64,000 nucleotides of DNA from Clostridium fermenticellae (GCF_003600355.1 NZ_CP032416.1:1694183-1758182); one strand, 5' to 3'; positions 44,083-54,002 are shown, counted from the stretch's first letter. Notes: generated from the sequence alone by a model not told the origin. Numbers and translations are program-made.

Positions 44083-45700
44083 ATTTGCAATATTTTAATA
44101 TTAATCTAGAAGCGGTACTTTGTGAGATATTTAAATATCTAGCTACTTTATAAGAACTCTTATATATTTTTCTTGCTTTTTTTATAATTTCCGCTTTATA
44201 ATTGTCCATAGTTTCATTCAAATCATATACTTCATATAGCATAGAATCAGTTTGTTCTATAATATCTATCTTTGTATTCTCCCCATCAATTTTAGGCAAT
44301 TCTATAACATTACCAGATAAATTTTCTAAATCTTTTTTAGAAATTATATAATCAGGAAAAGGCGCGCCTATTACTGATATCTCCAAAAAATGCTCAAGTT
44401 CCCTTATATTTCCGGGCCAGTAATAATTACTTAGCACTGCTTTAGAATACTCAGATAATTTGATTCTAGTATCATATTTATTATTAAATAAATTTAAATA
44501 GTAGTTAAGAAGCACATCTATGTCTTCTCTTCTCTCCCTAAGAGGTGGAATTCTCACTACTCCAAGAGCCAATCTGTAATACAGATCTTCCCTGAACCTC
44601 CCTTTCTTTACTAATTGGAGCAAATCCTTATTTGTAGCTGCAATTATTCTGATATCTATTTTTTTTGGATGGATTGCTCCTACAGGAATATATGTTTTTT
44701 CTTGAACCAGCTGCAGCAATTTTGCCTGTACTGTAAAAGGAAGTTCTCCAATTTCATCTAAAAAAAGTGTACCTGAATTAGCCTGTTCTACAAGACCTTC
44801 TTTCCCACTTGAAGACGCCCCTGTAAAACTTCCTTTTTCATACCCAAATAGTTCTGATTCTATTAATTCCTCCGGTATGGTAGTACAATTTATAGTCACG
44901 AAAGGCCTATTCTTCCTTAAGCTTAAGTCATGTATCCTATTTGCCAGGAATGTTTTTCCTGTGCCTGATTCTCCAAGCAGCAGCAAATTTACATCTCTAA
45001 TAGATAGTTTATCTATACTAACCAGCAGCTCTTTTATTTTTTCGCTTCTAAATTCCATTGAATTTACTGAGTTTGTGGTATTGAAATATTCATTCTTCTT
45101 TTTAAATTTTCTAACTTTACGGTTTATTGACTGAATTGAATTTTTAAGTTGGGTGGCTTCACTTATATCCCTGCAATTTTCAACTACATATATAACCTCA
45201 TGGTTTTCATTTAATATGGGCTTAAGAGTATTTAATATGGTCTTTTCAGTTGCAGTATGCTGTTCAAAACTTATAGTCTCCTTTGATTCAATGACTCTGT
45301 GGACCATAACCCTGTCAACTAATCCTTGCTTTTCAAGAAAACTTGCATCTTTCCCTAATATATCTTTTCTATCAACACCATAGTGTTCTTCAAAAGCCCT
45401 ATTGCAATAAATTGCAATTCCTTTTCCATCCGTGACAAAAATTTCATCAAAGGAGTTTTCCAGTACATATTCAAGAAATCCATTTGTTTTTCCATCCAAT
45501 CTAATAATATAAACCTTACAGTCTGAACATTCAGTTACATATAATTTTCCTTGATCTATAATTCCAAGATAATCTTTAATGTTTTTTCCTTTAAGCTGCG
45601 AATTCTTTAAAATGCTTTCAGCTAAAGTATTAAAATCTCGAATTACTCCATTTAAATCTGTTATGATCAGTCCTGAAGAATAAATATTCAATACCAACAA
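44081..45700 (-). CDS. Sigma-54-dependent transcriptional activator with PAS domains
   Basis: The 539-residue enhancer-binding protein has an N-terminal PAS-like region (1-70), a PAS domain (about 77-185), a coiled linker, and an AAA+ domain with Walker A GESGTGKT (243-250), the sigma-54 contact loop GSFTGA (290-295) and Walker B TLFLDEIGE (311-319). It ends with a Fis-type helix-turn-helix (YKVARYLNISQSTASRLI). The start is TTG at 45700 or the adjacent 45703, with AAGGAG upstream. It is the only intact activator near the sigma-54 promoter at 56716-56732 and probably controls the pyrimidine cluster. A broken paralog lies at 52774-54002. Confidence 0.92.
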   Translation of the reverse strand: MLVLNIYSSGLIITDLNGVIRDFNTLAESILKNSQLKGKNIKDYLGIIDQGKLYVTECSDCKVYIIRLDGKTNGFLEYVLENSFDEIFVTDGKGIAIYCNRAFEEHYGVDRKDILGKDASFLEKQGLVDRVMVHRVIESKETISFEQHTATEKTILNTLKPILNENHEVIYVVENCRDISEATQLKNSIQSINRKVRKFKKKNEYFNTTNSVNSMEFRSEKIKELLVSIDKLSIRDVNLLLLGESGTGKTFLANRIHDLSLRKNRPFVTINCTTIPEELIESELFGYEKGSFTGASSSGKEGLVEQANSGTLFLDEIGELPFTVQAKLLQLVQEKTYIPVGAIHPKKIDIRIIAATNKDLLQLVKKGRFREDLYYRLALGVVRIPPLRERREDIDVLLNYYLNLFNNKYDTRIKLSEYSKAVLSNYYWPGNIRELEHFLEISVIGAPFPDYIISKKDLENLSGNVIELPKIDGENTKIDIIEQTDSMLYEVYDLNETMDNYKAEIIKKARKIYKSSYKVARYLNISQSTASRLILKYCK

Positions 45701-45753
45701 ATATCACTCCTTCGCAAATATATATAATTTCAAAAACAATTTAACATTCCAAA

Positions 45754-46935
45754 TTAAAATATACCTTTTTTCTTCATATTTTCATATTCGTCTTCACTTA
45801 AATTAAATATTTCTTTATTGTGCTGTCCTAGTAACGGAGCTGGAAAATCAACGTTTCCAGGGGTTCCTGACAGCTTAATTGTTACTCCTTGAAATTTTGT
45901 TTTACCCATAGTTGGATGTTCAATTTCAACCATCATATTTCTCGCCTTTATCTGGGGCTGCTCAATAGCTTCTTTCATATCAAGTACAGGTCCACAGGGA
46001 AGTCCTGCACTATCAAAAAGCTCCTCTATATATTTTCTCTTTTTGGTAGACGCCCACTTTCTTATAACATTTTGTAAATCTCCCACATAATTTTTACATC
46101 TCAGATCATTAGTCTTAAATTTTGGATTCTCTAAAAGTTCTCTGTGTCCTATGGTTTCACAAAATATATTAAATAACTTATCATTGCCTACTCCAATAGC
46201 TACATATCCATCTTCTGCCTTAAAAATATCAAAAGGTGCAATAGAAGGATCTATATTCCCCTGTCTCTGAGGTATTTCACCTCCGACAGTGTAGTTAACA
46301 ATTCCATTCTCAAGCAAACTGAAAATAGTGTCAAGCATGGCAACATCAATCTGCTGTCCCTTGCCTGTCTTTTCTCTTGAATAAAGTGCCATTAAAACCC
46401 CTAAACACAAAAATACTCCTGTTACATTATCTGCAATTGAGGGTCCAACCTTAGTTGGTGGTCCATCAGGAAATCCTGTCATATTTACCATTCCACCCAT
46501 TGATTGTGCTACTATATCATAGCAAGGTCTATTTGAAAGTGGTCCTGTCTGCCCGAAACCAGAACTAGAGCCATATATGATTCGTGGATTTATTTTTTTA
46601 AGCGTATCATAATCTACTTTTAATTTTTTTGCCACCCCGCCTCTATAATTTTCGATAACAACATCTGCATCTTTCACCAGATCATAAAACATTTTAAGGG
46701 CCTCTTCATTCTTCAAATTCAGAGTTATTCCTTTTTTATTTCTATTTACAAAAGCAAAAAAACCGCTTTCACCACTTTTTTTATCAAAAGGCCCCCAAGT
46801 CCTGCATTGATCTCCACGGGGAGATTCAATTTTTAAAACTTGAGCCCCATGATCTGCCAACATCATTCCACAAAAAGGTCCGTTATAAGCATGGCACAAT
46901 TCCAGTACCTTAATTCCATCAAGAGCTTTAGTCAT
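45754..46935 (-). CDS. Family III (CaiB/BaiF) CoA-transferase
   Basis: The 393-residue protein has the family III pattern: LDGIKVLELCHAYNGPFCGMMLADHGA, IESPRGDQCR, NRNKKGITLNLK, and the region IDVAMLDTIFSLLENG with the aspartate expected to form the acyl anhydride with CoA. It transfers CoA between acyl-CoA and a free acid. Given its neighbours I infer beta-alanine (or 3-aminoisobutyrate) as acceptor, which would be a new substrate for the family. AGGAAGG precedes the ATG. A remnant of a paralog C-terminus is at 54880-54985. Confidence 0.85.
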   Translation of the reverse strand: MTKALDGIKVLELCHAYNGPFCGMMLADHGAQVLKIESPRGDQCRTWGPFDKKSGESGFFAFVNRNKKGITLNLKNEEALKMFYDLVKDADVVIENYRGGVAKKLKVDYDTLKKINPRIIYGSSSGFGQTGPLSNRPCYDIVAQSMGGMVNMTGFPDGPPTKVGPSIADNVTGVFLCLGVLMALYSREKTGKGQQIDVAMLDTIFSLLENGIVNYTVGGEIPQRQGNIDPSIAPFDIFKAEDGYVAIGVGNDKLFNIFCETIGHRELLENPKFKTNDLRCKNYVGDLQNVIRKWASTKKRKYIEELFDSAGLPCGPVLDMKEAIEQPQIKARNMMVEIEHPTMGKTKFQGVTIKLSGTPGNVDFPAPLLGQHNKEIFNLSEDEYENMKKKGIF

Positions 46936-46975
46936 TTTTATCCTTCCTTCTAAAATGATTTAAAATTTATAGGTT

Positions 46976-47011
46976 CACGATTTGCCTTATAAAGGCAAAT
47001 CGTGATTTTTT
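46976..47011. other. 13 bp perfect inverted repeat upstream of CoA-transferase
   Basis: CACGATTTGCCTT and AAGGCAAATCGTG flank a 3 nt loop; a run of seven T follows on the plus strand, although all nearby genes are on the minus strand. It could be a terminator acting against antisense transcription, a transcript-stabilising hairpin at the 5' end of the CoA-transferase message, or an activator site. Confidence 0.55.
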
Positions 47012-47029
47012 TACAAGTATTATATATTA

Positions 47030-47096
47030 TCAATCTAATTTAGAGGGCTTATCTTGAGGTCCTCTCTGAAATTCTTTCTCATACAAAACTACAGAT
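47030..47096 (-). pseudogene. C-terminal remnant of an ammonia-lyase-like hotdog gene
   Basis: The minus strand reads VVLYEKEFQRGPQDKPSKLD then stop, parallel to the C-terminus VVKKEFQRGVQDKAFKID of the intact lyase at 55071-55493, and the DNA of the two is alike over about 50 bp. The rest of the gene is gone, and the upstream end overlaps the DUF1097 stop. It is a relic of a duplicated lyase. Confidence 0.7.
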
Positions 47097-47574
47097 TTTC
47101 ATTATTCTCTTTATTCTCCTTGCTTTCCTTTCCAGCTGCTGAAAAAAGTAAACTTCCAGATTTATCACATGCAAGACCTAAAAATATTCCAATTAATATC
47201 GAAGGAATAATGTAAAGATTTCCTCCTGCAGCAAAGGTTGAAAAAGATCCGAAGAAAGCTCCAGGTATATAAGATAATATTTTTATCTTGCTCTGTATAC
47301 ACATAAGAAAAGTTATCGCAGTAGTTAGAAGTACAAAAACAGCTGTAGAATCAAATATACTACATAGTTTTATTGATATAAGCGCATATAAGGCTCCTGT
47401 CATAGTAGTGCAGATACAGGATTTTACAGCTTCTTTGCCTTTCTCAGGATTTGCAAAATAAGATGTACAGCCTGCAAATCCTCCCCATACCAATAAGTTT
47501 GCAAATCCTGCAACCAAGCCCCACAATCCACACAACAAAGCTGTCATAAGGCTTAATGAAAATATATAACTCAT
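47089..47574 (-). CDS. DUF1097 membrane protein
   Basis: The 161-residue protein has five or six hydrophobic segments (MTALLCGLWGLVAGFANLLVWGGF, YALISIKLCSIF, IPGAFFGSFSTFAAGG) and matches DUF1097. It lies 12 bp after preA in the same operon, so a transport role for a pyrimidine, beta-alanine or a product acid is possible. The family has no established function. The hydrophilic tail is rich in Lys, Glu and Asn and its stop lies inside the lyase remnant, so the original end may have been altered. Confidence 0.8.
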   Translation of the reverse strand: MSYIFSLSLMTALLCGLWGLVAGFANLLVWGGFAGCTSYFANPEKGKEAVKSCICTTMTGALYALISIKLCSIFDSTAVFVLLTTAITFLMCIQSKIKILSYIPGAFFGSFSTFAAGGNLYIIPSILIGIFLGLACDKSGSLLFSAAGKESKENKENNENL

Positions 47575-47586
47575 TAACTCACCTCA

Positions 47587-48831
47587 TCATTCATAACAGT
47601 GTTTAACAACTACATTATGAGATTTTCTGCCCTCTTTCCATTTTACTTCTCCTGGAAGTATACAATCTTGAACAGGACAAACATTCATGCATAAATGGCA
47701 GCCTACACAGTTATCCTTTATAGTAGGTTTTCTTTTTTCACTATCCCAGTCTATAGCTTGATGTGATCCATCAGAGCAGGAAATATAGCATCTTCCACAT
47801 CCAATACATTTATTCTCATCTATATGTGGCACTATCTGAAAATCACGATCCAATTCTTCCGCAGGGATTATCTTTGGAATAGCATTTCCAACTAATTCCG
47901 AAAGACTCTTTATACCTTTTTCCTCCATGAAATATCCAAGACCGCTTATCATATCTTCAACAATTCTGTAACCATACTGCATTACTGATGTAGTAACCTG
48001 TACATTTTCACAGCCTAAAAGTATAAACTCCAGTGCATCTCTCCAGGTTTCAATTCCTCCAATACCCGATACCGCTATATGTCTTATTTCACTATCTTGC
48101 TTTAGATTTGCTATAAATCTCAGAGCTATAGGTTTTATAGCTGCACCAGAATATCCGGATATAGAAGATTTTCCATCTACTACAGGCATTCCGGTATAAT
48201 TTTCAAGGTCTATGTTTGTAATCGATTTCACTGTATTGATAGCAGAAATTCCTTTAGCCCCAGCTTTTACTGCTGCCCTTGCAGGTATCTCCATTGAGGT
48301 TATATTAGGTGTCATTTTAGCTATAACAGGAATTTTTGTACTCTCTACTACAGCCTTCGTATATTTATATACCAAATCAGGATTTGTGCCTACATCTGAT
48401 CCCATAGAATGGGAAGTCATTTGTGGACATGAAAAATTGCATTCTATTAGATCTGCTCCAGCATCTGTAACATTTTTAGCCAGCGTTTTCCATTCATCGC
48501 TGTTTTCCCCCATAATACTAATTGCCATAATTTTATTAGGATACTTTTTTTTGAGTTTTCTTATATCCTCACAATTTTCCTCCATAGACTTTTCAGATAT
48601 CTGCTCCATATTTTTAAAACCTGTCCATGCAGAAGTATTTCCGTTTATATCAAATCGTGGTGAACACTCATCTGCTATAAAAATACCAACAGTTTTGAAG
48701 AATACCCCTCCCCATCCTGCTTCAAAAGCTTTGGAAATCATCTCATAATTACCTGCAACGGGTGAAGAAGATAGGAAAAATGGATTTTCACAGTTTACTC
48801 CAAGGAAATTTATAGATAAATCTTTTTTCAT
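47587..48831 (-). CDS. preA: NAD-dependent dihydropyrimidine dehydrogenase, PreA subunit
   Basis: With PreT it reduces uracil or thymine to the 5,6-dihydro form. The 414-residue protein has a DHODH-like FMN barrel (SINFLGVNCENPFFLSSSP, then NFSCPQM with the active-site cysteine, and AVSGIGGIETW) and a C-terminal ferredoxin domain with two 4Fe-4S motifs, CIGCGRCYISC and CVGCHLCMNVC. The start is 2 bp after the preT stop, so the subunits are coupled. Confidence 0.94.
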   Translation of the reverse strand: MKKDLSINFLGVNCENPFFLSSSPVAGNYEMISKAFEAGWGGVFFKTVGIFIADECSPRFDINGNTSAWTGFKNMEQISEKSMEENCEDIRKLKKKYPNKIMAISIMGENSDEWKTLAKNVTDAGADLIECNFSCPQMTSHSMGSDVGTNPDLVYKYTKAVVESTKIPVIAKMTPNITSMEIPARAAVKAGAKGISAINTVKSITNIDLENYTGMPVVDGKSSISGYSGAAIKPIALRFIANLKQDSEIRHIAVSGIGGIETWRDALEFILLGCENVQVTTSVMQYGYRIVEDMISGLGYFMEEKGIKSLSELVGNAIPKIIPAEELDRDFQIVPHIDENKCIGCGRCYISCSDGSHQAIDWDSEKRKPTIKDNCVGCHLCMNVCPVQDCILPGEVKWKEGRKSHNVVVKHCYE

Positions 48832-48833
48832 GA

Positions 48834-50066
48834 TTATCTTCCCTCCTTTTTAGAGACGTCGAAATATTCAATAATTTCATTTGCTGCCTCTTTTCCCTCT
48901 TTTACAGCTTGCACCACAGTAGCTCCGCCATTTTTAAAGTCTCCTGCAATAAAAACATTTTCCCCAAACTTAGTCTCTCTAAATCCCTTTTCACAGGTCT
49001 GGCCTATAGCAAATATAATCTCATCTGCTTTTATCTTCATTTCAGAATATCCATCTCTTGATTTACACTTTAGAGCCTCTACTTTTCCATCTTTTCCGAG
49101 GATCTCTTCAGGTGCAAATTCTGTAATTATTGGTATTCCCATATCTTGAGCATACTTAAGTTCAATAATGCCTGCTGGTGCCTCCTCAATACTTCTTCTG
49201 TATACTATAGTCACCTTTCCATCTGTAAGTTGCCTTGCAGTTGTAGCACAATCCAGTGAAACATCTCCAAGCCCTATAACTACAACATTATTTCCAAGTT
49301 TTATTTTTCCTCTATTTATTCTGGCATCTTCTAAAAATTCTAGTGCTCCTTTAACTCCTTTAAGATTACTTCCTTTAATTTCTGGGATCTTTGTTTTAGA
49401 AAGACCTATTCCTATAACTACAGCATCGAATTTTTTCGAAAGCTCATTTATTTCCTTAGGTTCCACATGTCTATTAAATACAATTTCTACTCCCAAGTCT
49501 GTCAAGCACTTAATATCCTGATTCACAACTTCCTGGGGAAGTCTGGATGGAGTTATCCCATGAGATAACATACCACCAGGTATACTCTTTTCTTCAAGAA
49601 TAGTAACATTGTATCCTTCAAGCGCCATCTTTGCAGCACAAGCTATTGATGCGGGTCCGGAACCTATACAAACAATTTTTTCCTTTTTGGAGGCCTTACA
49701 GGGTTCTAAAATTTTCATATCATACAGTTTCTCATATCCAATAGCAAATTTCTGCAGATCTCCTATTTGTATAGGCTTGTCTATTCCTGTACGACTGCAG
49801 GCACTTTCACATAATTTATCATAGGGACATACCATGGCACAGGTGGCACCTAAAATATTATTTTTTCTTATAGTTTCAGCGGCACCCTTGAAGTTTTTAA
49901 ATCGTATGGAGCGTATAAATTTACCAGGATCCGTTTTTGCCGGGCATTCTCTGCTGCAAGGTGCATCCTCGCAGAGCATACACCTCCCCGCTTCTTCTAA
50001 AGCTGCCCTAACATTATATTCTTTCTTGTACTGTTCTTCATAATCTAATTTAACCACTTCAGTCAT
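48834..50066 (-). CDS. preT: NAD-dependent dihydropyrimidine dehydrogenase, PreT subunit
   Basis: The 410-residue flavoprotein matches PreT and the N-terminal half of eukaryotic DPD. It has an N-terminal iron-sulfur domain (CMLCEDAPCSRECPAK and CAMVCPYDKLCESAC), an FAD motif IGSGPASIACA, and an NAD(P) motif VIGLGDVSLDCA, ending with the FAD-binding FIAGDFKNGGATVVQAVKEG. It passes electrons from NAD(P)H to PreA. GGAGGG precedes the ATG. Confidence 0.93.
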   Translation of the reverse strand: MTEVVKLDYEEQYKKEYNVRAALEEAGRCMLCEDAPCSRECPAKTDPGKFIRSIRFKNFKGAAETIRKNNILGATCAMVCPYDKLCESACSRTGIDKPIQIGDLQKFAIGYEKLYDMKILEPCKASKKEKIVCIGSGPASIACAAKMALEGYNVTILEEKSIPGGMLSHGITPSRLPQEVVNQDIKCLTDLGVEIVFNRHVEPKEINELSKKFDAVVIGIGLSKTKIPEIKGSNLKGVKGALEFLEDARINRGKIKLGNNVVVIGLGDVSLDCATTARQLTDGKVTIVYRRSIEEAPAGIIELKYAQDMGIPIITEFAPEEILGKDGKVEALKCKSRDGYSEMKIKADEIIFAIGQTCEKGFRETKFGENVFIAGDFKNGGATVVQAVKEGKEAANEIIEYFDVSKKEGR

Positions 50067-50099
50067 ACTTTTCCCTCCAATTATAATAAATATCTTTTC

Positions 50100-51485
50100 T
50101 TAAATTACAGTGCATTTTCCTCTTCTTAAGAACTCTCCTCTTCCTTCTTTTCCTGTATATTCTCCGTCTTCTGCAATAACTTCTCCTCTTGAAAGTGTCA
50201 TAACTGGATAACCGCTTAATTCAAATCCTTCAAAAGGTGTATAATCAACATTTTCATGGAGCATGTTAACTGTTACCTTCATTTTTTTATCAGGATCATA
50301 AATAAACATATCTGCATCTGATCCTACAGCTATAGTTCCCTTCTTAGGATACATTCCATATATTTTTGCAGGATTTGAAGCTGTGACTTCAACTATCTTT
50401 TCGAAACTCAATCCATTTTTAGGACCATATGTTAACATAAGTGGCATTCTAAGTTCTATTCCTGGAGCTCCATTTGGTATTTTACTGAAATCATTTATAC
50501 CCAATTCTTTCTGTTTCATAAAGAATGGACAGTGGTCTGTTGATACAGTTTGCAGATCTCCTTCTCTAACAGCCCTCCATAATTCACTCCAATTGGATTT
50601 ATTCCTAATAGGTGGTGACATTACATATTTTGAACCTCCAAAATTCTCTTCATGGTAACATTCCTCAGAAAGGAGCAAATACTGTGGACATGTTTCTCCC
50701 ATTACCGGAAGTCCTTTGGCTCTGGCTGCCCTGATTTCCTCTACAGATTCTTTACAGCTGCTATGAACAACCATGAGAGGAGCTTTTGCTATCTCTGAAA
50801 GAACAATTGCCCTGTTAGCTGCCTCTCCTTCAATTACAGCAGGTCTTGAAAGAGGATGATATTCCGGTCCTATTTTCCCTTCTTTTAAGAATTTTTCCGT
50901 CAAATATTTTATTACATAATAGTTCTCACAGTGTACTCCTATTATAGCTCCTTCATTAGATGCAGTTTTAAGTATTTTTATCAGATCATCATCTTCAACC
51001 CTCATATTATCATATACCATAAATACCTTGTAACTACTGTATCCTGCCTGCACCATTTTAGGTATCTCTTCGAGAGTTTTACCTTTTGTATCAGTTACTG
51101 CAATATGAATTCCATAATCAATGCAAGCTTTACCATCAGCTTTTTCTCTCCATATCTTAGCTGTATTTTCCAAGGTATCTCCAATAGGCTGAATTGCATA
51201 ATCTATAACAGAAGTTGTTCCACCTACAGCAGCTGCCCTTGTTCCTGTTAAAAAATTATCACTGGAGAAGGTGCCTCCAAAAGGCATATCCAAATGTGTA
51301 TGTGCATCAATTCCTCCCGGGAAAACATATTTTCCCTCTGCATCAATTACCTTTTTCGCATCTGAATCTGCCATTTTTAAAGATATCTCTTCTATCTTGC
51401 CATCCTTTATTCCTATATCTCCTTTATATCTGTCAGAAGCTGTAACTATAATCCCATTTTTAATTAAGGTATCAAATTTTCCCAT
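50100..51485 (-). CDS. hydA: Dihydropyrimidinase (D-hydantoinase)
   Basis: The 461-residue amidohydrolase opens dihydrouracil to N-carbamoyl-beta-alanine. The binuclear zinc ligands are visible: GIDAHTHLD, the carboxylated lysine in SSYKVFMVYD, the histidines in GVHCEN and VVHSSCKE, and the late aspartate in VSTDHCPF. The length matches the family. It follows the carbamoylase gene at 27 bp and precedes preT at 33 bp. Confidence 0.94.
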   Translation of the reverse strand: MGKFDTLIKNGIIVTASDRYKGDIGIKDGKIEEISLKMADSDAKKVIDAEGKYVFPGGIDAHTHLDMPFGGTFSSDNFLTGTRAAAVGGTTSVIDYAIQPIGDTLENTAKIWREKADGKACIDYGIHIAVTDTKGKTLEEIPKMVQAGYSSYKVFMVYDNMRVEDDDLIKILKTASNEGAIIGVHCENYYVIKYLTEKFLKEGKIGPEYHPLSRPAVIEGEAANRAIVLSEIAKAPLMVVHSSCKESVEEIRAARAKGLPVMGETCPQYLLLSEECYHEENFGGSKYVMSPPIRNKSNWSELWRAVREGDLQTVSTDHCPFFMKQKELGINDFSKIPNGAPGIELRMPLMLTYGPKNGLSFEKIVEVTASNPAKIYGMYPKKGTIAVGSDADMFIYDPDKKMKVTVNMLHENVDYTPFEGFELSGYPVMTLSRGEVIAEDGEYTGKEGRGEFLRRGKCTVI

Positions 51486-51512
51486 TTACATATCTCCCCT
51501 TTTAATAAAGTT

Positions 51513-52733
51513 TTACTGTGCATCTATATTTAAAATAGCATTAAGCAGTACATTAGCTCCCTTTAAACAGTTCTCAACCGGAGTGTATTCGATTTCACAA
51601 TGACTATGCCCATCAATACTAGGTACAAATATCATACTTGTAGGCACTACATCTGCTGCGTATTGTGCATCATGTCCTGGGCCACTATACATTCTCTTGC
51701 TCGAATATCCAAGATCGTCTACAGCCTTCGCAACTGCTTCAACATTGTTTTTATTGAATACCACTGTGTTACGACCCCAAAGTTCTTCATAAGAAACCTC
51801 ACATTTGCTAATTTCTTTCGGAATTTTATTTATTATATCAACTACTTGACTTATCACCTTAGGATCCTGATGTCTTGCATCCAGAGTAAATTTCACATCA
51901 TCTGGTATTATTGTATGGATATTTGGCGAACAAGTTATTCTTCCGGTAGTGTATACCAATTTACTATCCAATTTATCTAACTCATTGTGAAGCCATATTA
52001 TAGCGTTAGAAGCTGCAAATAGAGCATCCTTTCTGTAACTCATAGGAGTTGTACCTGCATGGTCTGCCTGCCCTTTAAATGAAAATTCATAATTTACCAT
52101 GCCACATACACCTTCAACTATACCTATATCTTTCTTCTCTGCATCAAGTACTGGTCCTTGTTCTATATGCAATTCAAATAATGCCTTCACATTTTTAGGA
52201 TCCATTCTATTTTTAATGTCACCCTTATATCCACTTGCCTCAAGTGCCTCTTTAAATGCAGTTCCTTTTGTATCTTTAGATTGAAGCATTTTCTCTTTCT
52301 CAAATTTTCCTGTTATAACGCCTGATGACATCATTGCAGGATCAAAACGAGCTCCTTCCTCATTGGTCCATACTATTACAGTTATTGGATGTCTGTGAGG
52401 TATTTTTTCAGTAGTTATTGTTTCAACAGCTTCCATAGCAGTTAAAACTCCAAGTACTCCATCATAGTTACCTCCCTGGATAACTGAGTCCAAATGAGAT
52501 CCTGTCATAATCCATGGTAATTTCTCATCTCCAGGAATGGTAGCATATATATTTGCCATATCATCAGTTACAATATGAGCACCCATTTTTTTCATTCTAT
52601 TGCAAAATTCAGTTCTGGCTTCAAGTGCAGCAGGTGACAAAGATAATCTTGTAATTCCACCTCTTCCAGTAGCTCCAAACGTGCTAAAAGTTTTAATTTT
52701 TTCCTCAAGCCTTTTTTCATTACATTTAAACAT
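51513..52733 (-). CDS. Beta-ureidopropionase / carbamoylase (M20 family)
   Basis: The 406-residue enzyme belongs to the M20 amidases that hydrolyse N-carbamoyl amino acids (AmaB, bacterial beta-ureidopropionase, allantoate amidohydrolase). Zinc ligands are in TGSHLDSVIQGGNYDG and WTNEEGARF, with ELHIEQGPVL and the late SMIFVPSIDGHSHCEIEYT. With dihydropyrimidinase and PreAT next to it, N-carbamoyl-beta-alanine is the likely substrate, giving beta-alanine, CO2 and ammonia. The ATG at 52733 follows GGAG at 8 nt. Confidence 0.88.
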   Translation of the reverse strand: MFKCNEKRLEEKIKTFSTFGATGRGGITRLSLSPAALEARTEFCNRMKKMGAHIVTDDMANIYATIPGDEKLPWIMTGSHLDSVIQGGNYDGVLGVLTAMEAVETITTEKIPHRHPITVIVWTNEEGARFDPAMMSSGVITGKFEKEKMLQSKDTKGTAFKEALEASGYKGDIKNRMDPKNVKALFELHIEQGPVLDAEKKDIGIVEGVCGMVNYEFSFKGQADHAGTTPMSYRKDALFAASNAIIWLHNELDKLDSKLVYTTGRITCSPNIHTIIPDDVKFTLDARHQDPKVISQVVDIINKIPKEISKCEVSYEELWGRNTVVFNKNNVEAVAKAVDDLGYSSKRMYSGPGHDAQYAADVVPTSMIFVPSIDGHSHCEIEYTPVENCLKGANVLLNAILNIDAQ

Positions 52734-52773
52734 AATCATCTCTCCTTTAAATAATATTTATTTAATAAACAAT

Positions 52774-54002
52774 CTATTTACAATATCTTGATATTAATCT
52801 GTGGACAGTACTCTGTGAAATATTTAAATATTTAGCCACTTCATAGGAACTCTTATATACCTTTTTCGCCCTTCTCACAATTTCCGCCTTATACCTGTCT
52901 ATGATTTCATTCAAGTCATATATTCCATGTGTATAGAATTAGTCTGTTCTATAATATCAAAGTTATTCTTTTTAAAGGTCCGGTAATACTTCCCGTCAGA
53001 ACTTCCTTAGGAATTATATAATTGGGAAAAGGTGCACTTATAACTAAAATCTCTAAAAGATATTCAAGTTCTCTTATGTTGCCAGGCCAAGAGTAATTAT
53101 TCAATATTGTTTTTGAATATTCAGATAAATTTATCATGATATTGTATTTAATGTTAAACAAGTTTAAATAGTAATTAAGCAGTATGTCTATGTCTTCTCT
53201 CCCTAAGAGGTGGAATTTTAACTACTCCAAGGGCCAATCTGTAATACAGGTCTTCCCTGAACCTGCCTTTCTTTACTAATTGGAGCAAATCCTTATTTGT
53301 AGCTGCAATTATTCTGATATCTATTTTTTTTGGATGGATTGCTCCTACAGGAATATATGTTTTTTCTTGAACTAGCTGCAGCAATTTTGCCTGTAATGTA
53401 AAAGGAAGTTCTCCAATTTCGTCTAAAAAAGGTGTACCTAAATTAGCCTGTTCTACAATTTATAGTCACGAAAGGTTTGTTCTTCCTTAAGCTTAAGTCA
53501 TATATCCTATTTGCCAGGAATGTTTTTCCTGTGCCTGATTCTCCAAGCAGCAGCAAATTTATGTCTCTAATAGATAGCTTACCTATACTAACCAGCAGTT
53601 CTTTCATTTTTTTACTTTTAAATTTTACTGAATTTACTGAGTTTGTGGTATTGAAATACCCATTCTTCTTTTTTAATTTTCTGACTTTACGATTTATTGA
53701 TTGAATTGTATTTTTTAGTTGAGTGGCTTCACTTATATCTCTGCAATTTTCAACTACATATATAACCTCATGGCTTTCATTAATGTTCTTCAAAAGCCCC
53801 CATTGCAATAAATTGCAATTCCTTTTCCATCCGTGATAAAGATTTCATCAAAGGAGTTTTCCAGCACATATTCAAGAAATCCATTTATTCTCTTACCTAA
53901 TATAATAACACAAATCTTATAATCTGTACATTCGGTTACATACAATTTCTCCAGATCCATATACATGCTTTCAAGAAAAGTAACTTTATTTTCTGGATTC
54001 AT
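52774..54002 (-). pseudogene. Broken duplicate of the sigma-54 activator
   Basis: The region is a decayed copy of the activator at 44081-45700 and is close to it base by base. Survivors include the PAS part (GFLEYVLENSFDEIF), Walker A GESGTGKT, part of the AAA+ domain, and the Fis helix-turn-helix. About 165 bp of the PAS region are deleted near 53790. A deletion of about 100 bp at 53455 removes the segment between VTINC and EQAN, including the GSFTGA sigma-54 contact loop. Several frameshifts split the rest (near 53170, 52960). The N-terminal ~45 residues are absent. It cannot make a working activator. Confidence 0.9.

Noticed and set aside
48212-48748. 178-codon open frame on the plus strand, antisense to preA
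   Set aside because: It is a shadow of the well-supported preA gene, has no ribosome site or family motif, and its hydrophobic runs arise from the complementary strand.
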